Assembly (NCBI RefSeq): GCF_014692515.1
Contig: NZ_JACOIK010000002.1
Location: 372,001-436,000 of the forward strand
Length of the DNA stretch: 64,000 nucleotides
Source: Sphingobacterium micropteri
GTDB taxonomy: Bacteria; Bacteroidota; Bacteroidia; Sphingobacteriales; Sphingobacteriaceae
Direction: 5' to 3'
Every line of letters starts with the position of its first letter. The stretch's first letter is position 1. Under the pieces are notes generated by a model. The model saw only the letters and a list, made by a program, of their open reading frames with translations. It had not been told where the DNA came from and did not search any database. Shown here piece after piece: positions 19,210 to 28,500 of the stretch. A program made the position numbers and the translations under genes.

Positions 19210-20680
19210 TGCATTTTTTTTGACGATAGGGTTATTGCTGGCCGCCTGTAGACCATCTCCGCACCAAGATATAGATTTTTCTACATTCCGTAAGCACAGC
19301 CTGGACACCTTTATGCACGAAATTTGTAAGCAATACCGTATTCCCGGGATGACGTATGTTGTGATACATGGTGACTCGTTGCACAGTAACGCGGTGGGTA
19401 TAAAAAACGCAAAGCAGGATGCGATGACTATACATACGCCGATTAACGCAGGAGCACTCTCCGAGCCGTTGCTAGCCTATATCGTGCTCGCCTTGGAGCG
19501 ATCGGGGAATCTCAATTTGACAAACAAGATAATCGATTATCTTCCTTATTTTAAAATGGGAGGAAATGGCTATCGAAATATTACCATAGAGCATTTGTTA
19601 ACACATACCTCTGGCATCGATGATTATGCGCTATTCTATGATACGCCTCGATCTGATTCGATAGCGCTAGAGATCACGACCAGAAGTATAGCGACACAAT
19701 TGCCGAGATGGGAAATGCCTTATATAGAGATTCTCCGTTCGGCATATAACTATGATATTCTGGCCGATTTGTTGGAAAAATCAATCGGCAAGCCCTTTGA
19801 AGGAGAAATGCAGGAGCGAATGTTTCAACCTCTAGGTATGTTACACAGTAGCTTTACTAAGCCCGACGATGTTGCACAGCCCTTCGTGACTGAAAACTAT
19901 CTAGATTATCGTTTTGTCCCCAGCGACAGCTACCCCTATACCCGAGCACATAGTGGGAGCCGAGGGTTACATACTTCAGCGCATGATATGGGACGTTGGA
20001 TGTTTCACATATTACATAACGATAGATTTGCCAACCGTTTTCTGCAAGTGCGATATAGAAGTGCAAAAGAGAGGGGGATAGGTTATGGCTGGGATATCGT
20101 TACCGATGAAAACGGGATCGATAATTATTTTAAGACAACGGAATCTGGGGGTTTTAGCAATCAGATGCTCGTAATCCCGGCTAAAAATATCGGTGTTCTC
20201 ATCATGAGCAATATGAGTGGTGATTTTAACCCATCGAAAATAGCCAATATGGTAGCTTGCTGGCTAGATGGCCGAACAGCATTGCATCTGCGGATACCTA
20301 TCCATATTCCTATGGGAATAAAACTAAAGGAAACCGGACGGATCGAAGATGCGCTGCAGATATATGACGACTGTAAAGAAAAGCAATCAAAAGTTTATGA
20401 TTTTTCCGAAAAATCATTGTTGCTGCTGGGCCAGAACGTGCTGAAGTATGAAAATAATGCTGCACTGGCTATTGATCTGTTCAAATTTTGTACAGCTATG
20501 CACCCTCATTCGGCTATGGCTTACCTTAACCTGGCGGAAGCTTATTTGTATGATAAGCAACTGGATGCGTGTCGGCAACAGATAGCAAAGGCCAATAAGG
20601 CTATCGGACAAGCTGCCAACAGTGAACATTTTGTGCGTTATCTGGAGGAAAGAATGGAAATTTTAGAAGAAATAAAGTGA
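19196..20680 (+). CDS. Serine beta-lactamase-fold lipoprotein, predicted catalytically inactive, with TPR-like C-terminus
   Basis: A 494-residue lipoprotein (acylated Cys18, LLLAACRP). Residues about 35-350 follow the beta-lactamase/PBP (PF00144) fold closely: IPGMTYVVIHGDSL, ITIEHLLTHTSGIDDY, ILADLLEKSIGKPFEGEMQE, QPLGMLHSSF. However, the SxxK motif is replaced by ALSE (Ala87, Glu90), the YxN motif by RSA (181-183), and the HxG motif region reads TESGGF. All three active-site motifs are therefore lost, so I predict a binding or structural role and not hydrolysis. The C-terminal part (about 365-490) contains TPR-like helices (GRIEDALQIYDDC; SAMAYLNLAEAYLYDKQLDA). It overlaps the lyase-GH88 gene by 14 bases and is followed after 12 bases by a PL14-like gene, so it belongs to the same operon. 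Confidence 0.8.
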   Translation: MQISSAFFLTIGLLLAACRPSPHQDIDFSTFRKHSLDTFMHEICKQYRIPGMTYVVIHGDSLHSNAVGIKNAKQDAMTIHTPINAGALSEPLLAYIVLALERSGNLNLTNKIIDYLPYFKMGGNGYRNITIEHLLTHTSGIDDYALFYDTPRSDSIALEITTRSIATQLPRWEMPYIEILRSAYNYDILADLLEKSIGKPFEGEMQERMFQPLGMLHSSFTKPDDVAQPFVTENYLDYRFVPSDSYPYTRAHSGSRGLHTSAHDMGRWMFHILHNDRFANRFLQVRYRSAKERGIGYGWDIVTDENGIDNYFKTTESGGFSNQMLVIPAKNIGVLIMSNMSGDFNPSKIANMVACWLDGRTALHLRIPIHIPMGIKLKETGRIEDALQIYDDCKEKQSKVYDFSEKSLLLLGQNVLKYENNAALAIDLFKFCTAMHPHSAMAYLNLAEAYLYDKQLDACRQQIAKANKAIGQAANSEHFVRYLEERMEILEEIK

Positions 20681-20692
20681 AAAATTATAGAG

Positions 20693-21559
20693 ATGAAAAA
20701 GAACGATAGAAACAGGTTTTATACTATAATGTTGGTATTGTCTGTTGTTTTTGCCGGATGTGGTAAAGATAGTGGGGACAACTCCTTTGTGCCCGATCAT
20801 GATATTAAAAAACCCTCGGATAATGCCGACAATCCGGATAGCAGGACGGTGGATTTCAATAGACTGGACGGTGCCTATACAAAGGAACACGCGATCATGG
20901 ATTTTGGTGCAGATATCGTTATGACCTGGAGGAATATGGATATTATTAGTAATCAGGCGAGAGTGCGCTTGCCGGCAAATACACTGTCACAAGGTAATAT
21001 TGTGAATATCGATATACCTGACGGCACGGAGTATGAGCTCTCGTTCAAGGTGCGTTTTGGGGCAGGTTTCGATTGGAGCCGTGGCGGAAAAGTAGGGTTC
21101 GGATTTCATATAGGGAATGGTTATACCGGCTGTAATAAAGCGGATAACGGGTTAGGGGGTACGGCACGACTGATGTGGTACAATGCAGTCGGAACAAAAA
21201 CAAACAGAGTGACCACAGGAACCTACTTCCGACCCTATGTATATTATAGGGATATGCCTGAAAATTGCGGAAACTCTTTTGGCCGGCAAAGTAAACAACT
21301 GGCCGCGGATACATGGTATACGGTTAAGATTAAGGTGAAAAGTAATACAGGGTCTAATACCGATGGGTTGGTATCGTACGAAGTGGATGGTGAGAATCTG
21401 TTGACGCAGACATTACGCTGGACCACTAACGACAATTACGCAAAGATCAAATATATAACCTTTCATTCCTTTAGGGGAGGAAGTCAGGAGTATTGGCAAT
21501 CGACAACAGATGGATATATTTATTACGATGATCTGGTATATACGCGCATAGCGAATTAA
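20693..21559 (+). CDS. PL14-like jelly-roll lipoprotein, putative polyuronate lyase
   Basis: A 288-residue lipoprotein (VVFAGCGKD, Cys23) with an Asp/Ser-rich linker and a beta-jelly-roll domain (about 50-287). The pattern resembles polysaccharide lyase family 14 and the related glucuronan lyases: GGKVGFGF (Lys133), GGTARLMWYN (Arg159), PYVYYRD (Tyr182, Tyr184), NTDGLVSYEVDGENL and ITFHSFRGGSQEYW, ending in IYYDDLVYTRI. The Lys, Arg and Tyr-x-Tyr set matches the catalytic cleft known from the chlorella virus enzyme, with the usual Ser replaced by Thr157. A surface or periplasmic endo-lyase on glucuronan- or alginate-like chains is likely. A carbohydrate-binding protein of the same fold is the alternative. 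It lies in the four-gene operon, 12 bases after its neighbour. Confidence 0.7.
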   Translation: MKKNDRNRFYTIMLVLSVVFAGCGKDSGDNSFVPDHDIKKPSDNADNPDSRTVDFNRLDGAYTKEHAIMDFGADIVMTWRNMDIISNQARVRLPANTLSQGNIVNIDIPDGTEYELSFKVRFGAGFDWSRGGKVGFGFHIGNGYTGCNKADNGLGGTARLMWYNAVGTKTNRVTTGTYFRPYVYYRDMPENCGNSFGRQSKQLAADTWYTVKIKVKSNTGSNTDGLVSYEVDGENLLTQTLRWTTNDNYAKIKYITFHSFRGGSQEYWQSTTDGYIYYDDLVYTRIAN

Positions 21560-21572
21560 AGAAAAAAAATAG

Positions 21573-23636
21573 ATGGAAAATATAATATACGAAATGATAC
21601 ACAAATGGTGGAAGTTAGGGATATATATAACTGCCTTTAGCTTGAATAGTCATGCACAAGAAGGAAGTGTACGCTTTGAGAATAATAATTTGGAACTGGA
21701 CTTTAGTCGAGTGGTATCTGGAGAAAAGTATGACGGACCATATACGATAAAAAAAGCAAAAGGTCGTTTCGGAGAATATAAGACCATTGGAAAAATATCG
21801 ACAACCTCTTTTGTAGATAAGGATGTGGAGGGAAATGCTTACGACTACTATTATACTATCGTAAGAGAAGATAGTTCGGTGGCGCTTCTAGGGTTAGAAA
21901 TCGACCTGTTTGGCGAATATACCTTTATCTATAGCCCGACCGATAATAAATTGCAGGTAGGACAGGAAATCAATAATGTGCATGATCATATGTTCGGACA
22001 AGAGTTTAGCCCGTACCGTTATGCTGTTTTATTTAAACCGGGCGACTATAGAGACGCAGGTTTATTAAATATCCCATTTTATGTACAAATTGCTGGTTTG
22101 GGGAAGATACCTTATGATGTGCAGCTTTCGAATATACATACACCTCCTCATTTACCTAATGGGAATGGAACTTGTACTTTTTGGCGCTCGGCGGAGAACT
22201 TTTCTGTTATTGGACCAGAGAACTATATGGAGGAAGAAACGTTTAAGTGGGCTGTCTCACAAGCGGCTCCGTTACGACGGATCTATTCAACACGTGTTGT
22301 GCGCCACCAATGGGGTAATGGCTGGGTGAGTGGAGGCTATACTGCAGATTGTTATTTCGAAAGTGCAGCTGGATCCCGACATCAACAACAGTGGTATACA
22401 CGTAATTCGCATCTCAACAAAGGTCGGGGTGATTTTGAGGAAATAAAATATAACTATTGTTTTCAGGGGGTCTCTCTTGGACCAACGGTAGATCGGGGCG
22501 GCTATCAGAACAATTGGGACGGTGGAGGGAATGTGACCGTTATTCCGACAACACCTGTTATTCGTGAAAAACCATTTTTGTTTATCGACACCGACGGCCG
22601 GTATAAGGTGTTTCGACCTGCACTGCAACATAACAGCGTAGGAGTGTCCTATACCAGAAAAGATATGGGTGAAGGGGAGTTGTTTGATGTATTGGACGAC
22701 TTCTTTGTCGTAAAACCTGGAGTGGATGTGCAAACAATCAATCATCAATTGCAAAAAGGAAAACATATTCTTTTTACGCCCGGTATGTACGAGCTCGAAG
22801 CACCCATACAGGTAAATCGTCCCAATACGATCCTTTTAGGGCTTGGATTAGCCACCTTGATTCCTGCCGAAACAAATACAGTCTCTGCGATCGTTATTGG
22901 TGATGTAGATGGGGTAACCGTCGCATCATTGATGTTTGATGCGCATTATAGCTCGCATAGCTTGCTTCAGGTAGGATATACAAAAACAACTGTCAGACAT
23001 AAAGAGAATCCGGTTGTACTAGCGGATTTGTTTTTCCGGATTGGAGGTTTCCGCGCAGGGAAGGTGCATGTGGACCAGACGGTTATTATTAATAGCAATG
23101 ATGTGATTGGTGATCATTTTTGGATATGGCGCGCTGATCATGGCGTGAAAGGTAGCGTAGGTTGGTATATCAACACGACAGCAAACGGATTGGTCGTACA
23201 TGGAGATCATGTTACAATGTATGCGCTGTTTAATGAGCATTTTCAGGAATACCAAACGTTATGGAATGGAGAGTTTGGACGTACTTATTTTTTTCAGTGT
23301 GAAACACCGTACGATGCACCAAATCAAGATGCTTATAGGAGTGAAGAAGGAACGAAAGAGGGATATGCGGCTTATAAAGTTGCTGATGATGTCAACTATC
23401 ATGAAGCCTACGCTTTTGGAATATACGATGTGCTGATCAACGAGATTGCGATAGAAAGTTCGGTGGAAGTACCAAAAGGGAAATCCAGTATTGTACTTCG
23501 GCATATTTGTAACAACAGCTTGTCTAATGGACCAAAACGTGGGTTTAGATATGTCATCAATCGTATACGGAAGAGTACGTTTGACACTTGGCGGGATAAT
23601 CGGACTTTTGTTGTTGATTTTAAATCTAGTGATTGA
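21573..23636 (+). CDS. Secreted parallel beta-helix protein of unassigned carbohydrate-active function
   Basis: A 687-residue protein. The true start may be the second in-frame ATG at 21594, which opens a clean signal peptide (ending SLNSHAQ). Residues about 30-100 look like a fibronectin-type module. From about 360 on there is a right-handed beta-helix: NTILLGLGLATLIPAE, GVTVASLMFDAHYSSHSLLQ, IIINSNDVIGDHFWIWRADHG (shown in part: NDVIGDHFWIWRADHG), TANGLVVHGDHVTMYALFNE, YQTLWNGEFGRTYFFQ. This series is familiar from secreted bacterial proteins often misnamed adenylyl cyclase or F5/8-type proteins, distantly like GH55. Conserved Asp, Glu, His and Trp residues in it suggest an active site. Its operon place suggests a role in the same polyuronate breakdown. 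The reaction is unknown. Confidence 0.65.
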   Translation: MENIIYEMIHKWWKLGIYITAFSLNSHAQEGSVRFENNNLELDFSRVVSGEKYDGPYTIKKAKGRFGEYKTIGKISTTSFVDKDVEGNAYDYYYTIVREDSSVALLGLEIDLFGEYTFIYSPTDNKLQVGQEINNVHDHMFGQEFSPYRYAVLFKPGDYRDAGLLNIPFYVQIAGLGKIPYDVQLSNIHTPPHLPNGNGTCTFWRSAENFSVIGPENYMEEETFKWAVSQAAPLRRIYSTRVVRHQWGNGWVSGGYTADCYFESAAGSRHQQQWYTRNSHLNKGRGDFEEIKYNYCFQGVSLGPTVDRGGYQNNWDGGGNVTVIPTTPVIREKPFLFIDTDGRYKVFRPALQHNSVGVSYTRKDMGEGELFDVLDDFFVVKPGVDVQTINHQLQKGKHILFTPGMYELEAPIQVNRPNTILLGLGLATLIPAETNTVSAIVIGDVDGVTVASLMFDAHYSSHSLLQVGYTKTTVRHKENPVVLADLFFRIGGFRAGKVHVDQTVIINSNDVIGDHFWIWRADHGVKGSVGWYINTTANGLVVHGDHVTMYALFNEHFQEYQTLWNGEFGRTYFFQCETPYDAPNQDAYRSEEGTKEGYAAYKVADDVNYHEAYAFGIYDVLINEIAIESSVEVPKGKSSIVLRHICNNSLSNGPKRGFRYVINRIRKSTFDTWRDNRTFVVDFKSSD

Positions 23637-23785
23637 AAAGCTAATACTTTGCAGCAATTGGTGTTTTCTCTTTGGCCGTAGTAGATGTCTATAGGATTAA
23701 AAAAATAGCTATATTTAGTTGCTCAAATAAATCGTATGCATGTCTCCGCATTAAGCGGAACGCGTGTTGTAAGATGACTAACTAA

Positions 23786-25432
23786 ATGAAAAAAAATATC
23801 TTAACAATCGTGTCTTTGAACATTGCTGTTGTGTTTGGAAATAACGAGCTGGATTCGACATTAAACGTGCTCGATAGTGAGATAAAGCAGGCAGCTGTTT
23901 ATTTCGACGCGAAAGAACGAAGGATAGAAACGCTAAGAGTACAGCGGAACGAATTAAGTCGTATTCCAGAACAGACCTATCTATTAAACGCGGAACTGTA
24001 CAATGAATACAAGGATTATATCTCCGATTCCGCAGTACATTATTTGAATCTGAATTTAGATATTGCTCGTATATTAGACGATTCAGGGAAAATTTACGAA
24101 ACTCGTATTGCATTAGCTTATCTTTTTGTACGACTGGGAATGTATAAAGAAGCATCCGACTTGTTGGAAAGGGTGGATAGGTCTTCTCTTGATAAACGCC
24201 AACTTCCAAATTATTATATTGCGTATCGCGAACTCTATTTGGGCTTAGGACAATATAGCCAGAATACGATAGGACGTAGTCAATATTGGGCACAAGCAAA
24301 AATGTTCAATGATAGTGTGCGGAACACCATGCCGGAAACTTCAGAAGAATACCTACAGATTCTGGAAAAATCATTACGGTTAGATAGTGCCTATCAAGAG
24401 GCTCTTTTAATTAATAATCAACGATTGAAACTAGTAACATCGGCTATGCCTGGCTATGCTTTAGTGACGTTCCACCGCTCCTTGCTTTATCGTAAGATGG
24501 GGGATATAGAAAACGAAAAGAAATACCTTACGCTTTCGGCTATCTCTGATATACGACTCGCAATAAGAGATAATGCTTCTATCCCCATATTGGCCAACCT
24601 CCTAATGGAGGAAGGGGATATCAACCGTGCTTATTTGTATATCCGTTCGTCACTAGATAACATACAAAAATATAATACACGTATCCGGAGTTCTGAAATC
24701 TTGAATATCCAGATGATTATAGACGAAGAATATAAGCGTAGGAATGAAGAGAAAAGTCTTCAGCTAAAGAGTTTGTTAGTAGTTGCCTGTTTATTGTCTG
24801 TGCTGTTAATCATGTCTGTTATATATCTGTATAAATATCTAAGAAGATACAGACAATCCGCGCGGAAATTAAAAGAAAGTAATGAGGAATTAGCGTCTTT
24901 TAATCAAAAGCTTCGGGAGATGAATAGAGAGCTAAAGAGCAGTAATCTGGAAGTTGCCGAAGCGAATCATATAAAGGAAGAATATATTGCTTATTTCCTC
25001 AATGTGTGTTCAAAATATATCATCAAGTTGGATGACTACCGAAAAATGGTTCGTAAGAAGTTATTAGGAAGAAATTATGAAGAGCTATATAAGATAACAC
25101 AGGATAACACTTTGGTGGAAGACGAAATGCGAGATCTGTTCGCCAACTTCGATACCATGTTTATCAATTTGTTTCCAGATTTTTTAAAGGAGTTTAACGC
25201 ACTGTTGATGGATGACGAACAGATTTCTGTTAAAAAGGGAGAAGTATTGAATACAGAGTTGCGCATTTACGCCCTCATACGACTCGGTATTACAGACAGC
25301 TCAAAAATAGCTGATTTTCTAGGATATTCCGTAAATACAATATATAACTATCGTACAAAAATGAAAAATAAATCTAAAGTATCCCGCGAGGAATTTGAAC
25401 TCTTTGTCAAGAAAATAGATGCTTTCAATTAA
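23786..25432 (+). CDS. TPR-transmembrane-DUF6377 regulator (SusR-like)
   Basis: A 548-residue protein built like SusR, the regulator of the starch locus. A weak N-terminal signal is followed by TPR-like helices (about 60-320) expected in the periplasm, one membrane helix (about 327-350, LLVVACLLSVLLIMSVIYLY), a coiled coil (about 355-400) and a cytoplasmic DUF6377 domain. The last contains EEYIAYFLNVCSKYIIKLDD and LNTELRIYALIRLGITDSSK, followed by ADFLGYSVNTIYNYRTKMKN, a helix-turn-helix of LuxR type. It probably activates the neighbouring polyuronate operons when oligosaccharide is sensed. The gene lies 149 bases after that operon, with an imperfect -7 box (TATATTTA, 23710-23717) and a small hairpin (23744-23758) in its leader. 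Confidence 0.85.
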   Translation: MKKNILTIVSLNIAVVFGNNELDSTLNVLDSEIKQAAVYFDAKERRIETLRVQRNELSRIPEQTYLLNAELYNEYKDYISDSAVHYLNLNLDIARILDDSGKIYETRIALAYLFVRLGMYKEASDLLERVDRSSLDKRQLPNYYIAYRELYLGLGQYSQNTIGRSQYWAQAKMFNDSVRNTMPETSEEYLQILEKSLRLDSAYQEALLINNQRLKLVTSAMPGYALVTFHRSLLYRKMGDIENEKKYLTLSAISDIRLAIRDNASIPILANLLMEEGDINRAYLYIRSSLDNIQKYNTRIRSSEILNIQMIIDEEYKRRNEEKSLQLKSLLVVACLLSVLLIMSVIYLYKYLRRYRQSARKLKESNEELASFNQKLREMNRELKSSNLEVAEANHIKEEYIAYFLNVCSKYIIKLDDYRKMVRKKLLGRNYEELYKITQDNTLVEDEMRDLFANFDTMFINLFPDFLKEFNALLMDDEQISVKKGEVLNTELRIYALIRLGITDSSKIADFLGYSVNTIYNYRTKMKNKSKVSREEFELFVKKIDAFN

Positions 25433-25454
25433 GGAGAATTTATACGAGCTCTGC

Positions 25455-25484
25455 TTGTTTCGTAGCACAGATTGACTATCTTTA
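25455..25484 (+). promoter_or_regulatory. Promoter candidate for the HTCS of the xyloglucan-type locus
   Basis: TTG (25455) is followed after 19 bases by TATCTTTA (25477-25484), close to the Bacteroidota TTG-N19-TAnnTTTG pattern. It predicts a short leader of about 23 bases before the ATG at 25512. Confidence 0.5.
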
Positions 25485-25511
25485 GCGTTCTAAAGTTATC
25501 GAAGCGTACCA

Positions 25512-28500
25512 ATGATAAGCAGAATAACATTTTTTTATGTTTCGCTGTGCCTGTGCTTTTATTGTTATGGACAGGAGACGGTTAACTTTAAGCACCTGAC
25601 TGTAGGCGAAGGCCTGGTAAGCAATCATATTAATACCATCCTAAAAGATGAAGTTGGATTTTTATGGTTTGGCACCAATACAGGGCTAAGCCGTTACGAT
25701 GGATATCGTTTTAAATCCTACTCCAATAAACCGAACGATGTATCTTCCTTGATCAATAATGCGATTATCGATTTGTTCATTGGCTTTGATCAAAAGCTTT
25801 GGGTAAGAACGAATAAGGGTAACTGTATATATGAACATACCAATGACTCTTTTAGCTGGAACGTCGATAGCATACTGGTTGATAAAAGGTTTGTGGCCGG
25901 CGATGTTCGTAAGATAATTATTGCGGAAAGGAGTTCTTATGTGCTGTATGAAAACGGTGATTTGTATTATTCAAGGGAAAGCCGGGGGAAGCAGGAGGTC
26001 GCACGTTGTGAAGCTGATATGTCGGGTAAGATTACGGATATCCGTTTAGACTCCATTCGCCACGTATTGTTGTTGGTATCGGATCACGGCGAAGTTATGT
26101 CCCTGGATACCCAAAATTTGCAACCTCAACAGCATATCACATTTACGTTTGAACGTTTGGTGGAAAAGCCGAATTTTCAGCTATTTATAGACGATTTTTC
26201 TGGTGTTTGGGTGTACGCCAAAAATTTTCCTTTCGGTACACTGTATTATAAAACGTTAAGTTCAAAAGCTGCGGTTTTCAGACAGTTAGAAGGAACGTAT
26301 CCCGTCAATAATAATACGATCAGCAACATACAGCAGTTGGATCACACGGTTTGGCTTGCAACGGATCATGGAGGCATCAACGTATTCGACCTCCACACCG
26401 AAAAAGTTGAATATCTCGTTCATGATCGAGCCAATATATCCTCACTTCCCTACAATAGTACGACAGCGATGTACAAGGATAACGACGGTATCATGTGGGT
26501 AGGGACATACAAGGGAGGGGTTAGTTACTATCATCCTGATTTAAATTATTTTAGTCTGTACCAACATCAGGCAGGTTATCCAGAGAGTTTACCTTTCAAT
26601 GATATCAATTGTTTTGTCGAAGATAAAAAGGGTATAATCTGGATCGGAACAAATGGTGGTGGACTGTTGCGGTTTGATCCGAAAGGTCAGACTTTTCGAT
26701 CCTATATGCATGATAATCAGGATAATAATTCGTTGGGGAGTAATGTGGTGGTTAGTTTGTACATTGATGAAGAGGAAAACTTATGGGTGGGTACGTACCA
26801 CGGCGGGCTTAATAAATTTGAAGAAGGGAGTTTTAGACGCTTTTTGCACGCTTCGGACAGTTCGACAACGATAAATGATAATTGTGTGTGGAGTGTTTTT
26901 CAGGATTCTAAAGCACGTTTTTGGGTAGGATTGTTGTCGGGAGGTATTGATTTATTGGATAAAGCTACGGGACGTTTCCAACGTTTCAAATCCGTCTTCT
27001 CCACTGATTTTAGCTCATCATGTAATGCTAAGTTTATTGAAGATCGACGCGGAAATATTTGGGTCGGAAGCTCGAATGGAGTCGCCAAGATTTCTCCCGA
27101 GGGTGCGATCATGGTTTATGATGAAGGATCGAAAAATAGAACATTGACTAATAATGTTGTTTCGGATTTACTAGAAGATCGCACAGGTAATATTTGGGTA
27201 GCGACGCAGACGGGAATTAATATTATATCCGAAACCAAGATCACTTATCTATCTACTGCTCAAGGATTGATTGACAATGTTATCGTCGGATTGGTTATGG
27301 ACGATTTCGGTGATATATGGGCCACGGCTCCAACAGGAATATCCCGCATGCAATATATTCGGGAATCGGATAATTATACCATACAACGTTATGACCGATC
27401 TGATGGCCTGCAATCCTCCAATTTCAATGAACGGGCAATCTTTAAGATGAAGGATGGTAGATTACTTTTTGGTGGTTCGGAGGGCTTTAATATATATACG
27501 CCTCAGCCTATCCGACATACCAATTGGCACCCACCTTCTATAGTTGATTTTCGCATATTGGGAGGAAGAATGTCACCAAGCAACGTACAGAAACTTGTTA
27601 AGGATTGGCTGTATGCAATAGACGGTAAGCAGGCTATTCGTGTACCTCATCAGCTACATACCTTCACGCTTTTATTGGCAGATCTCGACTTTATTGGACG
27701 GAGCGAATCAAAAATACAGTATATGCTCAAGGGATTGAGCAATGATTGGCTTGATATCGAGAATATGGAAATTACACTCGCCAATCTTGGAGCAGGTAAT
27801 TACAACCTGTTGATCCGAGGGGTGGATCATAATGGTGCTTATGCTTCGCCTGTGTCGTTGATAGAAATAACGATGCTGGCACCTTGGTGGCGTACCAATT
27901 GGGCGTATTTTATATACATACTGATGGTGGTAGGCGTACTGCTGTTTTTTAGGAAAATGGAGAAAATGAGAGCGCGGACGAGATTCAATTTGATCCAAGC
28001 AGAAGAAAAAGCGAGACATGCAAAAGAAATGGAAGCATTGCGGACTCGTTTTTTTACTAACGTGAGCCATGAATTCAGAACACCAATTAGTCTGATTATA
28101 TCGCCGGTACAAAAGTTGAAGGTTACGGAAAAAAATGATGGAAAAGCAAAATACTTAGATATCATCGAACGCAATGCATCATCGCTGTTAAACTTGGTTA
28201 ACCAGCTATTGGACTTCAATAGTATAGAGAATAACGAACATACGATGAAGAAAACATACGGTGATGTCGCCGTGTTTATCCAACATATAGGAGAGCAATT
28301 TGAAAGTATCGCGCAACATAAAAATATTCAGTATGTGGTGAATGTACCTCTTACACCTTTAGAAGTTTACCTAGACTTTGTCAAGCTGGAACGTGTGGTA
28401 TTAAACCTTTTATCGAATGCCTTTAAATTTACCGATGCAGGTGGACGTATTTATCTGAACTGTTGTGTAGAATCACAAACGGATGAAATACGATTGGAGG

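Noticed and set aside
19196..20680. Active beta-lactamase or D-aminopeptidase
   Set aside because: The fold suggests it, but the SxxK, YxN and HxG motifs are all missing, so an active enzyme is not supported.
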